NCBI RefSeq assembly: GCF_003014595.1
Contig: NZ_PYGK01000011.1
Location: 62,001 to 126,000 of the forward strand
Direction of reading: 5' to 3'
Origin: Chitinophaga ginsengisoli
Lineage (GTDB): Bacteria > Bacteroidota > Bacteroidia > Chitinophagales > Chitinophagaceae
DNA length: 64,000 bases
Below the pieces are notes generated by a model. It was not told the origin of the DNA, ran no database searches, and was given only the letters and a program-made list of their open reading frames with translations. The position numbers and the translations under genes were made by a program. Below are positions 17,799-26,976 of the stretch, in pieces. The first letter of the stretch is position 1; each line of letters opens with the position of its first letter.

Positions 17799-18236
17799 CT
17801 GTTATAACCTTTATAAAATGCTATATGAATGTTGGAGATAATCAAAAAGACAAATGCGCATTATCGTTTGAATTATTCGTTTGACTATATGACAAGATTT
17901 TTTACCCGATACGCTTACAAGCGTTAAAAAAAATTTTAAAGTATTTCTTTTTGTGCCGGTAAAGTGATTTTCGGGCACCAGGACCTAAAAATTGCATAAC
18001 TGATTTTGTTTCCGGCGTTTAAATGGTCATCGGGATAAAATTCCTTTATAGTAGCCACAGTCAAGTATTTTCGGTAAATCAATTGATTATCACCTATTGA
18101 ATAAAAATATTCCCCGTATGAGCGTATCCGTGAAAAAAAATTTTTTCCCCATACGTAATAAAAAGGCATCTTATATATAATAATTTGTTAAATTGTATCC
18201 GGAGATAACAAAAATTCTATCAAAAAGACAAGGCCT
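17799..18236. other. Divergent intergenic region of 438 bp
   Basis: AT-rich gap between the TlpA-like gene (minus) and a small secreted-protein gene (plus). It holds a tandem repeat of ATTAT(T)CGTTTGA at 17860-17884 and two copies of ATCAAAAAGACAA (17841-17853 and near 18218). A 77-codon minus-strand ORF (17936-18169) has no recognisable feature and is not called a gene. Confidence 0.5.
17860..17884. repeat. Tandem 12/13-bp direct repeat upstream of the TlpA-like gene
   Basis: ATTATCGTTTGA (17860-17871) is followed at once by ATTATTCGTTTGA (17872-17884), 62-86 bp before the TlpA-like start codon. Its place suits an operator, but no regulator is known. Confidence 0.45.
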
Positions 18237-18608
18237 ATGAACAAAAAGCTACTCACCCTACTATTTTGCGTTGCTGTTTCTACGTTATCATTCGTTTTTG
18301 GAAATGCTGCAGATGCAAAGGTTGCTAAGGCAACTTTTACTGAAATAGGATATCAGAAAGATGCTGACTACTATTATACCTTTTACATAAATCTTGGTAA
18401 AGAGGACGCACCACCGCTGGCATACGTTCAGGTACAGAAAAATGCTACCGGCACAATACTGAAACTGGAAAACTTCAAAGGCTATGTGGCGTATTGGAAA
18501 GGGTCACAGTTTGCGATAAGAAATGAGGCGACTGTTTCGTTTTATGACGGAGAGAAATTAGTGGAGAAGAAACTGACAGGAGTGATTGAAGGCGGCGTTA
18601 AAATGTAA
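18237..18608 (+). CDS. Small secreted protein of unknown function
   Basis: I do not recognise this family. The 123 residues begin with a clear Sec signal peptide (MNKKLLTLLFCVAVSTLSFVFGNAADA), giving a mature protein of about 97 residues that is mainly beta-strand (YYYTFYINLG, AYVQVQKN, GTILKLENFKGYVAYWKG) and ends in KKLTGVIEGGVKM. The sequence has no cysteine in the mature part and no lipobox, so it is likely free in the periplasm or outside. A strong terminator follows directly, so it is a single-gene unit. Confidence 0.75.
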   Translation: MNKKLLTLLFCVAVSTLSFVFGNAADAKVAKATFTEIGYQKDADYYYTFYINLGKEDAPPLAYVQVQKNATGTILKLENFKGYVAYWKGSQFAIRNEATVSFYDGEKLVEKKLTGVIEGGVKM

Positions 18609-18631
18609 AATTATTATAAGTTAATAAAGGG

Positions 18632-18680
18632 AAGTCCTGAAAGCTGTGATAGAAACAGTTTTCAGGACTTTTTGTTTTTT
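18632..18680 (+). terminator. Rho-independent terminator after the small secreted protein
   Basis: A 16-bp stem with one G-U (18632-18647 with 18655-18670), 7-nt loop, followed by a long T-rich tract to 18680. It separates convergent genes. Confidence 0.85.
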
Positions 18681-18705
18681 ATGCTTCTCTTGCAGCCGGA
18701 GATTT

Positions 18706-19740
18706 TTAATCTTTTTGTTTCGGAATCCTGATTACAGGAAGCTCCATGCCCCGGGCCTTCGCGACCCTATAGTGTGACCAGTTTTCGATTTCCTGCTCAC
18801 CATAAATGATCATTCTTATGGGTATATCTTTAGTGTCCATATCCCCCAGATACATTCTTTCGTGGGCGGGCACATTTTCATAACTGACTTTCAGTTGCTC
18901 TTTGTTCTCTGAGACAGGGTTTTCTAAATACTTATTGTAAGCCTCAATGCAAATCTGTTTTGAACCCGGTTCACCTCTTAATTCGCGCAGCTGATCCTGT
19001 ATTTCCAATAGTTTCTGATCAATGGCAATCACATACCCACATTCCCCGATATTGAAACTACCAAGCCCATAAATGCATACTCTTGCCTGTGCCGGCAATT
19101 CCGTAAGCACTACTTTTTTATCAACCAGTTCCTGCAATTCCGCGAATGTGAGGTCCAGCGGCTTCTCCAAACGATTTAAACTGATCTTTAGATCTGCAAA
19201 GACCGTTGCTTTGACGAGATAATATTCATCCCCTGACCTGTAAAGCAAATTCGTACTATTGCCTTCAATCTTCTCCGGAAATATATCCTTCGGGTTTTCA
19301 GGCTTGTAAATAATTCCTGTTCCTGTTTCCCCTATCCGGACACCTTTTACAACCTTCTGACGGTATTTGAAAATGTTTTCCATATGAGGATTCAATTCCT
19401 TTATCAGCGATGATACATATTCAATGAAGGTTTCGCTATCAAATGTCCATGACGCATTTTTGACAGACCACTTGCCTAGTCCGTGAATGCTAATATATTC
19501 ATTCTCAGGGACGCTGAGCGCTACCCATCCCCTACGGACATCCTTTTTAAAATGCTCCAGATCTTCAAAATTCCAGCAGCTTACCCTTCCATCTTCATAT
19601 ACATCCAGATCTGTAAAGAAATAGCTGTCGTTATGAATAAGGGCAGGAATGGAGACACCTTCAATGATCTGTTTTCTGTATACTCTTGTTGTGGGTTGCA
19701 TAAGTTTGCCTTTGCGCCTTTTAAAGAAATTAAAATTCAT
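18706..19740 (-). CDS. Unrecognised cytoplasmic protein with two related halves
   Basis: I do not recognise the family. The 344-residue protein has no signal peptide. Two halves look homologous: a first unit with VYRKQIIEGV, VYEDGRVSCW, DLEHF, ISIHGLGKW, and a second with KYRQKVVKGV, VFADLKISL, TFAELQELV, VCIYGLGSF. Each ends in a charged helix. A C-terminal tail (IPIRMIIYGEQEIENWSHYRVAKARGMELPVIRIP) follows. ATG 19740 is chosen; an in-frame TTG at 19758 would add six residues. Such duplicated small domains occur in immunity-like proteins of Bacteroidota, but nothing here proves that. It faces the small secreted protein gene across a terminator. Confidence 0.7.
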   Translation of the reverse strand: MNFNFFKRRKGKLMQPTTRVYRKQIIEGVSIPALIHNDSYFFTDLDVYEDGRVSCWNFEDLEHFKKDVRRGWVALSVPENEYISIHGLGKWSVKNASWTFDSETFIEYVSSLIKELNPHMENIFKYRQKVVKGVRIGETGTGIIYKPENPKDIFPEKIEGNSTNLLYRSGDEYYLVKATVFADLKISLNRLEKPLDLTFAELQELVDKKVVLTELPAQARVCIYGLGSFNIGECGYVIAIDQKLLEIQDQLRELRGEPGSKQICIEAYNKYLENPVSENKEQLKVSYENVPAHERMYLGDMDTKDIPIRMIIYGEQEIENWSHYRVAKARGMELPVIRIPKQKD

Positions 19741-19864
19741 AGCAGCAGTATACCACAAGTTAAGATAAACACGATAATCTCCAAATACACCTGACTATTA
19801 CTTTCAATCCTAACGCCCCAAAAGCGTCAATGCTTCCCCCTTTTGATCAGGCACATTGATCATA

Positions 19865-19890
19865 ATAAAAAAGGTCGCATTGCTGCGACC
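19865..19890 (-). terminator. Rho-independent terminator of the beta-helix lipoprotein gene
   Basis: Stem GGTCGCA/TGCGACC (19873-19879 with 19884-19890), 4-nt loop; on the minus strand it is followed by a run of six T. It lies 57 bp after the stop at 19947. Confidence 0.8.
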
Positions 19891-19946
19891 CTTTCCCGAG
19901 GCCATCAAAGGCGCTTGCTATCGTTTTTAAATCATACAGGCACCCC

Positions 19947-21476
19947 TTACAACGCCGTTTCATCCGCACCAATATCCACTCTGTTATTCTGTTTCCTGGA
20001 CTGTTTATCTATATCCAGTTCTCCCGATGCGGGAACGAAGGCAGGATCGCCTGCATTAATACAAGCCGAGCCACTGGCCAGATGCAGGTTCAGCGCTGCC
20101 GCCGTATTATTGACGAAAGAAGGATTGCCATAAGTGGAATGCGCATCGAGCCCGGTACCTGCCTGGAAAGCAGCCAGTGTGGTATAAAACCCGTCATTAC
20201 CCCAGTCGAACGTAGCCGCGCTGCCTGAACTGGTATAATATCTGCCATAATCCATTGCCAGATTGGTAGTAGTATATCCCAGCAGTTTGAGCACTACGAT
20301 ATCGCTGGCGGATTGTATAATGTTATTGGAGAATGTCACATGATCAGTGTTCTGCAAACTGATCTCGCCGCCCCAGCCACCTTTTGTATAATTTTTAAAG
20401 AGTGTGTTATTACTGATGGTTGAATACGCCACCTTACTACCAGCAGCATTTGAGCCAATTAATAATCCTGCATCTTTATTATTGTAGATAAAATTGCTGC
20501 GTATATTTATGCCCTCAGCGGTATTGTTAGGATTCTCACAACCAACAGTAATACCAGCACCGTTGTTAAAAGAAGTATTCCCTTCAATATTGATCCAACG
20601 ACCGCCATCTACATAAATACCGCCGCTGGTAGCTACCGGTGAAATGCAGTTATAGACAACATTACCTTTTACATTCCCATTCCTGGCGAAGTTGACACTA
20701 TCAGGCGCACCTGTCCAGTTATAATGCCCGGTCATATCTATTCCGATATTCCTGATATGGTGTACGATGTTATTCTCAATCAGGAAGTTATTAACGTTCC
20801 CCCCTACGGTCATGCCTTCACTATAACCCGTATTGCAGGCATATACCTGATTGCTGCCGAAATATATTTCGGTATAAGCGGTGGGCGTAGAGCCAACCAA
20901 TATTATCGGGTTCGCATTATCATTGCTGGTCGGCATGGCAGTGGAATCCGGAGTCCAGCCAATGTTATAGATCCGGCAGGAAGTCACCTGAAGATCGGTA
21001 CCTGTACCTTCAATATGGATACCGAATGCCCCCGGTTTGATATTATTGGCGATATGAATATTATTGATCCTGATATGGCTTTTGCTCACCACATGGATCA
21101 GCGCTACCCTGTCATTGTTCGTAGCACCTACACCGTCAATGATAACAGTGCCACCTGCATAGTTTGTCAGCGTAATAGGCTCAGTGGCAGAAGCACCGGA
21201 ATGAGGCCAGTCAAGCCGTTCTTTATAGGTTCCTCCTGCCACATAAATAGTTGCTCCGCCTCCTTCGGTGGTTTTGTCCAGGGCTTTCTGAATAGTTTTG
21301 AGGGCTGTGCTCTCGGAAGTACCGGTGTTGGCATCATTACCGGAAGTTCCGTTTACATAGTAGCTTGTGATAGCCAGTGTACTGGCTTGTCGGGTGTCTT
21401 TTTGGATCAGTTCACTGTCTTTCTTACTACATGAAATGAGGGCGGCCATTAACAGGCATGCAATAGCATTTTTCAT
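19947..21476 (-). CDS. Right-handed parallel beta-helix lipoprotein (DUF1565-like, pectate-lyase fold)
   Basis: The 509-residue protein has a lipobox (ALISC, Cys16), then YYVNGTSGNDANTGTSESTALKTIQKALD, the DUF1565 opening of parallel beta-helix proteins, many short strand/turn repeats rich in Asn (NNIHIANNI, IENNIVHHIRNIGIDMTG, GNTSFNNGAGITVG), and a choice-of-anchor-Q-type end (SGELDIDKQSRKQNNRVDIGADE). The fold is that of polysaccharide lyases and glycan-binding proteins. No lyase-specific catalytic Lys/Arg set could be confirmed by eye, so substrate cleavage is uncertain; binding or cleavage of an acidic polysaccharide at the surface is the likely role. Confidence 0.85.
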   Translation of the reverse strand: MKNAIACLLMAALISCSKKDSELIQKDTRQASTLAITSYYVNGTSGNDANTGTSESTALKTIQKALDKTTEGGGATIYVAGGTYKERLDWPHSGASATEPITLTNYAGGTVIIDGVGATNNDRVALIHVVSKSHIRINNIHIANNIKPGAFGIHIEGTGTDLQVTSCRIYNIGWTPDSTAMPTSNDNANPIILVGSTPTAYTEIYFGSNQVYACNTGYSEGMTVGGNVNNFLIENNIVHHIRNIGIDMTGHYNWTGAPDSVNFARNGNVKGNVVYNCISPVATSGGIYVDGGRWINIEGNTSFNNGAGITVGCENPNNTAEGINIRSNFIYNNKDAGLLIGSNAAGSKVAYSTISNNTLFKNYTKGGWGGEISLQNTDHVTFSNNIIQSASDIVVLKLLGYTTTNLAMDYGRYYTSSGSAATFDWGNDGFYTTLAAFQAGTGLDAHSTYGNPSFVNNTAAALNLHLASGSACINAGDPAFVPASGELDIDKQSRKQNNRVDIGADETAL

Positions 21477-21640
21477 TGTTGTTTGGGTTTAATGGTTATG
21501 CGAATACAGTTAAAGACGAAACTCCGGCCAGAAAGGACCGTTTAAGGAGATAATTGCCTGAAAATAAATAAATAGTAAAAAACCACCATTTACATCGAAC
21601 TAATTTTCAATATAATTAGTGAGAATTGACAAAAATGGCA

Positions 21641-21648
21641 TAGTTTTG
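21641..21648 (+). promoter_or_regulatory. Bacteroidota -7 promoter element of the glycine-zipper gene
   Basis: TAGTTTTG fits TAnnTTTG exactly and lies 39 bp before the ATG at 21688. A TTG at 21626-21628 is closer than the usual -33 distance, so the upstream element is unclear. Confidence 0.5.
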
Positions 21649-21687
21649 TATACAGTACTGTATATTGATAAACCAAAAAATCAGGCC

Positions 21688-22152
21688 ATGAAACAGTTAT
21701 TTTTGAGCTTAGCAACAATCGTTATGCTATTTGCTTGTAATAACAAACCATCTCAGGAAGAGGCTATTGAAGCTGCCAAACAGGAAGCAGTAGACTCAGT
21801 TAACGCTGTTAATGAAATTAAACAGCACACCATCGATTCAATGAAGACTGTTAAAAATATCCGTGAGCACAGTGCACCAGCTACTGTGAATCACAGCAAT
21901 AGCGGTAACGATAACAGCGCACCGGCTGCCACTACAGCCACCACTACTACCGAAAAGAAAAAAGGCTGGAGCCACACTGCTAAAGGTGCTGTTGTAGGTG
22001 CTGGTACAGGTGCAGTTACCGGTGCTATCCTCAACAAAAACGACCGTCTGAAAGGTGCGGCTATCGGTACCGTTCTGGGTGCTGGTGCTGGTGCCGGTAT
22101 CGGTGCGATCGTAGATCATGAGAAGAAGAAAAAAGAAGCTAAGAAGCAGTAA
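21688..22152 (+). CDS. Glycine-zipper lipoprotein
   Basis: The 154-residue protein has a lipobox (MLFAC, Cys17), a helical stretch rich in Glu, Ala and Lys, a low-complexity Ser/Thr/Ala linker, and a glycine-zipper membrane segment (KGAVVGAGTGAVTGAIL and LKGAAIGTVLGAGAGAGIGAIV), ending in a Lys/Glu-rich tail. Such proteins (YMGG/OmpA-like glycine-zipper types) insert into membranes and often respond to envelope stress. The ATG at 21688 gives the lipoprotein signal; an in-frame upstream ATG at 21619 lies before the promoter element and would bury the signal. A strong terminator follows, so it is monocistronic. Confidence 0.88.
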   Translation: MKQLFLSLATIVMLFACNNKPSQEEAIEAAKQEAVDSVNAVNEIKQHTIDSMKTVKNIREHSAPATVNHSNSGNDNSAPAATTATTTTEKKKGWSHTAKGAVVGAGTGAVTGAILNKNDRLKGAAIGTVLGAGAGAGIGAIVDHEKKKKEAKKQ

Positions 22153-22178
22153 GCGCTTCTCAGCATGAAATGATATAG

Positions 22179-22211
22179 ATCCCGGGTACGTCATGTACCC
22201 GGGATTTTTTT
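22179..22211 (+). terminator. Rho-independent terminator after the glycine-zipper gene
   Basis: Perfect 11-bp GC-rich stem (22179-22189 with 22195-22205), 5-nt loop, then seven T. Confidence 0.92.
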
Positions 22212-22284
22212 ATGACCAGCGGTTATTAAAACCGCCTGATTATACCTACTTTTTCACCTGGGTTTCAAACAAACGCTTATTGTC

Positions 22285-23361
22285 ATGCTGAAAAAGTATT
22301 CATTGCTACTGCTGTCCTTTGTCCTGTCTGTCCCCGTAAAGGCGCAGTCCTCCTACCCAACACCTGCGGAAGGTACCTATACTGTCGAAAATTACATTTT
22401 CGAGAATGGGGAAAAGCTCCCTCTGATGAACCTTCATTACTACACAATAGGCACTCCCCGTAAAGGCAAAGATGGTAAGGTCATGAACGCAGTGCTGATC
22501 ATGCACGGCACGACCGCTTCCGCTGCAGGATTCCTGGGCAAACAGTTTGCCGGTCAGTTATTCGGCCCCGGCCAGCTGCTGGATGCGGCTAAATACTTTA
22601 TCATACTACCTGATGCCATAGGCCACGGTAAATCCAGTCGCCCGAGCGACAGTCTCCACATGCATTTTCCCGCATATACCTACAACGATATGGTGACAGC
22701 GGAATATATGCTGCTCACCAAACACCTGGGTGTTGACCATCTCCGCCTGATAATGGGTACCTCTATGGGCGCCATGCACACCTGGGTATGGGGATACACC
22801 TATCCCAATTTCATGGACGCGATGTTGCCACTGGCCTGTCAGCCCGCCCCTATTGTGGGCCGCAACCGCATGATGCGTAAAATGGCGATCGACCTTATCA
22901 AAATGGACCCGGCCTGGCAGAACGGCGAATATAAATCGCAGCCGGTGATGGGATTGACAGGCGCGCTGTCTTCCTTCTTTTTCATGAACAGCAGTCCGCT
23001 ACAACTACAACTATCCGCTCCTACCCGCGAAACAGCAGATTCCCTGGTGGTAAGAATGAGAAGAGCCAGCCTGGCCTCCCTGGATGCGAACGATGTTATT
23101 TATGCATTGGAAGCTTCCCGCTATTATGATCCATCCCCTTTCCTCTCTAAGATCAAGGCACCCGTTTTTGCTATCAATTCTGCCGATGATGAAATTAACC
23201 CGGCGGAACTGGGCGTAATGGAAAAAGAGATCAAAAAAGTAAAGAACGGAAGATATATCCTGTTACCTATTACAGATAAAACCGTTGGCCATGGCACCAA
23301 TTCACTGCCTGCTGTATGGGGAGAGTACCTGAAAGAGTTGCTGGAGATCTCTGAGAAATAA
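22285..23361 (+). CDS. Secreted alpha/beta-hydrolase, homoserine O-acetyltransferase (MetX)-like
   Basis: The 358-residue protein has a signal peptide (MLKKYSLLLLSFVLSVPVKAQ) and the alpha/beta-hydrolase fold of the MetX family: LNLHYYTIGTP-like start, HGTTASAAGF oxyanion region, PDAIGHGKSSRPSD, and nucleophile elbow GTSMGAMH with Ser160. Asp301 or Asp302 (NSADDEINP) and His336 (TVGHGTNS) complete the triad. True MetX enzymes are cytoplasmic; the exported form here points to an esterase or acyl-hydrolase rather than methionine biosynthesis. It stands alone between a terminator and a convergent MFS gene. Confidence 0.87.
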   Translation: MLKKYSLLLLSFVLSVPVKAQSSYPTPAEGTYTVENYIFENGEKLPLMNLHYYTIGTPRKGKDGKVMNAVLIMHGTTASAAGFLGKQFAGQLFGPGQLLDAAKYFIILPDAIGHGKSSRPSDSLHMHFPAYTYNDMVTAEYMLLTKHLGVDHLRLIMGTSMGAMHTWVWGYTYPNFMDAMLPLACQPAPIVGRNRMMRKMAIDLIKMDPAWQNGEYKSQPVMGLTGALSSFFFMNSSPLQLQLSAPTRETADSLVVRMRRASLASLDANDVIYALEASRYYDPSPFLSKIKAPVFAINSADDEINPAELGVMEKEIKKVKNGRYILLPITDKTVGHGTNSLPAVWGEYLKELLEISEK

Positions 23362-23419
23362 CTGTTTTCATATTCTCATAACGACAAAAGCAGCGGTCGA
23401 CTAGGCATTGAGTGAGTAA

Positions 23420-24625
23420 TTACTTCTTGCCGGCCCTGAATACCAGTAAGAACCCCGCCACTACCAGCAACAACAGGGAAAAGACAAAAGTAGCCCATCC
23501 CCATCCCGTCAGCACAACACCTGTAGCTGTACCAATAATAGCGGAACCTGCGTAGTAGAACAGCCAGTAAAGCGAAGTAGCACTGCTCTTACCTTCTTTC
23601 GCTTCCTGCGAAACTATTCTACTGGCGAGTGTATGCGTGCCGAAAAAGCTGAACGTGAAAATGCCCAGTCCAATAATAAAGACCACTAGTTGCGATACCA
23701 GCATCAGCAACAGTCCTATTGCTATTGCAGGAATAAAGAAGCGGATCAGTTTTGCGGGGGGAACTTTATCCGACGATCTTCCCGCTACCATCGTGCCCCA
23801 TACGCCCACAGTATACATCAGAAATATACAGGCAATTACATAATGCGGTAGTGAAAAAGGAGGTGCTTCCAGGTGAAACCCCGTGTAGTTATAGATACTC
23901 ACGAATCCTCCCATCAGCAGGAATGCTGCCAGGTATATCAGGACGATTACCGGCTGCCGGAAGAATATGCCCATCTGTTGCCATTTCTGGCCGATGTTGA
24001 CCGGCAAGGGTATAAAATGTTTTGAAGCAGGTAAACGTTTCATAAAAAACAGTCCCAGGACCAGGCTCGAAATACCTACAAATGCTGCCGCCCATCTCCA
24101 GTTCAGCCAGCCGGCTATCAGCATCACTACAATCCTTCCTGCCATACCTCCAATAGCATTACCACTCAGATAAAGACTAATGGCTAATCCCAGCGAATTG
24201 AAACTTACTTCTTCCGACAGATAAGCCAGGGCCACTGCTGTAACGCCCGACAGGATAGCGCCTTTGACAAAACTCACCGCTATCAGCAAATGAAAATTAT
24301 GAATGAACACCGACAACAATGTCAGTACCGCAGATGCCAGCATGGCAAACCCCATCAGTTGCTTTCGTGGCAGGGCGTCTGCTTTCAGGGAGAGGATAAA
24401 CAGCCCTACCGCCATGCCCATTGTCGATGCAGACACCGCCCAGCTGCTCTCAGCAGGCGAGATCTTAAACTCCTTACATAGCAATGGTAATACAGGCTGA
24501 AATAAATATAACTGCGCGAATACAGAAAGCCCTGATAGAAATATGCTGTTCTTGATACGCCGGAAACGGAGACTCCCCCTTTCGGCTTTTATAATTGATG
24601 ATGATACTATCCTTGTTACTGCCAT
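23420..24625 (-). CDS. MFS transporter, YnfM/arabinose-efflux-like
   Basis: The 401-residue protein has twelve hydrophobic segments in two halves of six, with a cytoplasmic loop between (MKRLPASKHFIPLPVNIGQKWQQMG). It starts the first half with IFLSGLSVFAQLYLFQPVLPLLCKEFKISPAESSW, the pattern of YnfM-like drug or sugar efflux permeases (DHA/SET type). The A-like motif is LSLKADALPRKQLMG. The N-terminal 20 residues are basic and cytoplasmic. It follows the two-repeat protein gene, but a terminator lies between. Exported substrate cannot be deduced. Confidence 0.88.
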   Translation of the reverse strand: MAVTRIVSSSIIKAERGSLRFRRIKNSIFLSGLSVFAQLYLFQPVLPLLCKEFKISPAESSWAVSASTMGMAVGLFILSLKADALPRKQLMGFAMLASAVLTLLSVFIHNFHLLIAVSFVKGAILSGVTAVALAYLSEEVSFNSLGLAISLYLSGNAIGGMAGRIVVMLIAGWLNWRWAAAFVGISSLVLGLFFMKRLPASKHFIPLPVNIGQKWQQMGIFFRQPVIVLIYLAAFLLMGGFVSIYNYTGFHLEAPPFSLPHYVIACIFLMYTVGVWGTMVAGRSSDKVPPAKLIRFFIPAIAIGLLLMLVSQLVVFIIGLGIFTFSFFGTHTLASRIVSQEAKEGKSSATSLYWLFYYAGSAIIGTATGVVLTGWGWATFVFSLLLLVVAGFLLVFRAGKK

Positions 24626-24704
24626 CTCTTTGATCCGTTCTCAGGGCAAAGGTCTGTACATTGAGCGAATCTAAAAATGATATTTTACGGTTTTTGCCAA
24701 TAGC

Positions 24705-24743
24705 AAAAAGCACGGGAACAACCTTTTGCCATTCCCATGCTTT
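24705..24743 (-). terminator. Rho-independent terminator of the two-repeat protein gene
   Basis: Twelve-bp stem with one G-U (24707-24718 with 24732-24743), 13-nt loop, and on the minus strand a run of five T. It lies 20 bp after the stop at 24763. Confidence 0.75.
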
Positions 24744-24762
24744 GCTATCCATCTATCCTTTA

Positions 24763-26976
24763 CTAGGGCAACACAGCGAATCCAAGATATTTCTCCGCAT
24801 AATGACTGGTAATATTATAAATATACGAGCCATCAAGGAAGGTGATCTTATACCCCACCAGCGACCTGTCCGTAGCACTCAGACGGATGGTATATCCGCA
24901 GGACTGCAGGTACTTTGTATCGATGGTAAAGGCCAGACCATTGTTTCCATTATCTACCAGGCTTACGCACGACCTGGAAGAAGGATTGATAATAGTGCTC
25001 AGTGGTGTACCCGGAGGAATGATGTGTGCTGCCGGCTGCAGGTCGAAGTACCACTGACTGAAGAATTGATCGGTCGCTTTCAGCTGACCATTGATCACAT
25101 CACCTTTCTTATAGAATTTGCAATCACCACCAGCTATGATCACATCCAGTGTACTGGCCGGATCGAGCGTAGCAGAAGGTGCTCCGTTGACAGTATAGCC
25201 GGTATTATCCAGGTAAACATATATTTCAGATGAGTAACTGATATTAGCCGGCGCATGCAGCGGATCTTTGGTAAACAATACCCTTAACTTATACAGACCA
25301 TTCCGGCTGCCGCTATCCCAGAATGCCAGCAGAGACAGCTTCTCCGCTTTGAATGGTACCGCCGGCAGATAGGTCAGCCAGCCACCGGTCAGCGATGGAT
25401 CCTGATCATGTAGCGTCAGCACACTGCCGTCAATGATCTGAAATTTCTGTTTATCCATCACATCCTGCCAGGTGCCACCACTGGTATCGAGGAACTGCAC
25501 CTTATAGAAAGTAGTACCAGACGGGCCGCTGTTGGTGAACATACCACTCAGTTTGATCAGGCCACCAAAAGGATAGGCCGCTCCGGGGAAGACAGCACTG
25601 GCATAAGCCAGCCCCCTGGTAGATATCGCTAACTGGTCAATATTGCTGACCGCCACACCATTCACATCAAAGAGGTTGATCCCCACCTTGCCACCGTCCT
25701 GTGTACCAGGTCTGATCTGCACCTTTACATCTACACGGTTGCCATAGAAGTTCAGCGCATTCGGATCTGTCGTAGAAGGTAAAGTCTGCCATGACAATAC
25801 CCCGCGGATCCTGACAACGTTAGGCACATCACAGCTTCTCAGGCGCTTACTGAGGTCCAGCGGCAATGCCACGTTATAGTAAAGACCATCTTTAGGAACG
25901 TTACTGACGTCATGTACAGTAACGCTCACCGTACCCAGGTACTCATCAAAAATGCCGTTGTCATTCCAGTCTGCCCAGAAAGCGACATATTCTTTTGAGC
26001 CCGCAGTACAGAGGTTGCCACTGAAACCGGTGCTCTTCTTCACCTTGATCACCGCTCCCAGTGTATCAGATTGGGTATTAAGCCCAACACAGGTCAGCTG
26101 TTCGTAAGTAATATTGGCATTATCCTTTTCAAATATAGGGTTCGTGATCACCTTCGTAATGTCAGCAATATTGACCCCTATTTTACTGATGATGTCGAGA
26201 TCGAAGGCTGGCTCCGTATTGGGTATCTCCGCTACCTGAGGTAACTGCGGTATAATGCTCGTATAGAAGGTACGATGATCTTCGACACCCGCACCTTTGT
26301 ACATTTTGTAGAACTGCTCTACCGGTGGCAGAGGTTTGTCAATAACTGGCAGCTTGAACGCTTCATCCACCTGTGGTAATACGTCCAGTTTCTCTTTGAT
26401 ATTCAGCTCTTTGATGAGGTCACCCCAGAAGATGATCCTCCTTCTCTTCAACTGGATGTTAACATCCACCACGTTACCAAAATGTGGAATGTCATTCGGA
26501 TTTAAAGAAGGAACACTGTTCCATGATAACACCGCCCGTACAGTAGGTATAACGGCTATATCACAGGCAGTGAACCGGCGGTGAGCTTCATCATTGAGGA
26601 AAATATACACCATGTAATGAAGCGGATGTTTGGTGAATGGGGCATGATCAGTGATATCCGCCACTTTGAAGCTGGTGAAACCAGCATCCTGGAAGCCCGC
26701 GCCATCGTGGTAGTCTACAAAGAAGCGTACGAATTCATGCGATCCCGCACTACATAATCCGCCGCTGTAGCCATTAGGTTGTTTGATCCGTACTACGGCT
26801 TCCAGGCGGGATACATCGGGGTTAAACCCTACACACGTCAGCTGTTCCCAGAAGGTAATACCAGCTGTTTGCTGTGGCAGGAATTTCGAGAGCAGTAAAA
26901 ATTTACGGTTTTCGAGATACTGTTTGATCTGTTCATCATTAAGATTGTCGGTTGCGGTTGCAGTTGTTTTGTCCAT
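24763..26976 (-). CDS. Unrecognised 737-residue protein with two Cys-conserved repeats
   Basis: I do not recognise this family. There is no signal peptide. Residues 40-180 and 289-422 are clear homologous repeats, each with LTCVG (Cys48, Cys296), LC(S/T)AGS (Cys75, Cys323), a D(Y/W)xD(G/N) acidic segment, and (A/S)CD (Cys138, Cys382) leading to VLSW...P...FxGN.VDV. The acidic segments resemble metal-binding turns. The C-terminal third is beta-rich with its own Cys pair region (GGDCKFYKKGD, SSRSCVS, LQSCGYTIRL). The linker around 183-285 is Pro-rich and helical. Cytoplasmic start with extracellular-looking beta domains suggests export by a non-Sec route, which is inference only. Confidence 0.7.
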   Translation of the reverse strand: MDKTTATATDNLNDEQIKQYLENRKFLLLSKFLPQQTAGITFWEQLTCVGFNPDVSRLEAVVRIKQPNGYSGGLCSAGSHEFVRFFVDYHDGAGFQDAGFTSFKVADITDHAPFTKHPLHYMVYIFLNDEAHRRFTACDIAVIPTVRAVLSWNSVPSLNPNDIPHFGNVVDVNIQLKRRRIIFWGDLIKELNIKEKLDVLPQVDEAFKLPVIDKPLPPVEQFYKMYKGAGVEDHRTFYTSIIPQLPQVAEIPNTEPAFDLDIISKIGVNIADITKVITNPIFEKDNANITYEQLTCVGLNTQSDTLGAVIKVKKSTGFSGNLCTAGSKEYVAFWADWNDNGIFDEYLGTVSVTVHDVSNVPKDGLYYNVALPLDLSKRLRSCDVPNVVRIRGVLSWQTLPSTTDPNALNFYGNRVDVKVQIRPGTQDGGKVGINLFDVNGVAVSNIDQLAISTRGLAYASAVFPGAAYPFGGLIKLSGMFTNSGPSGTTFYKVQFLDTSGGTWQDVMDKQKFQIIDGSVLTLHDQDPSLTGGWLTYLPAVPFKAEKLSLLAFWDSGSRNGLYKLRVLFTKDPLHAPANISYSSEIYVYLDNTGYTVNGAPSATLDPASTLDVIIAGGDCKFYKKGDVINGQLKATDQFFSQWYFDLQPAAHIIPPGTPLSTIINPSSRSCVSLVDNGNNGLAFTIDTKYLQSCGYTIRLSATDRSLVGYKITFLDGSYIYNITSHYAEKYLGFAVLP

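Noticed and set aside
17936..18169. 77-codon minus-strand ORF in the TlpA upstream gap
   Set aside because: No signal peptide, no recognisable motif, AT-driven composition; could be a small gene but there is no support.
24474..24752. 92-codon minus-strand ORF overlapping the MFS start
   Set aside because: It overlaps the MFS gene start in another frame and runs through the terminator; no family resemblance.
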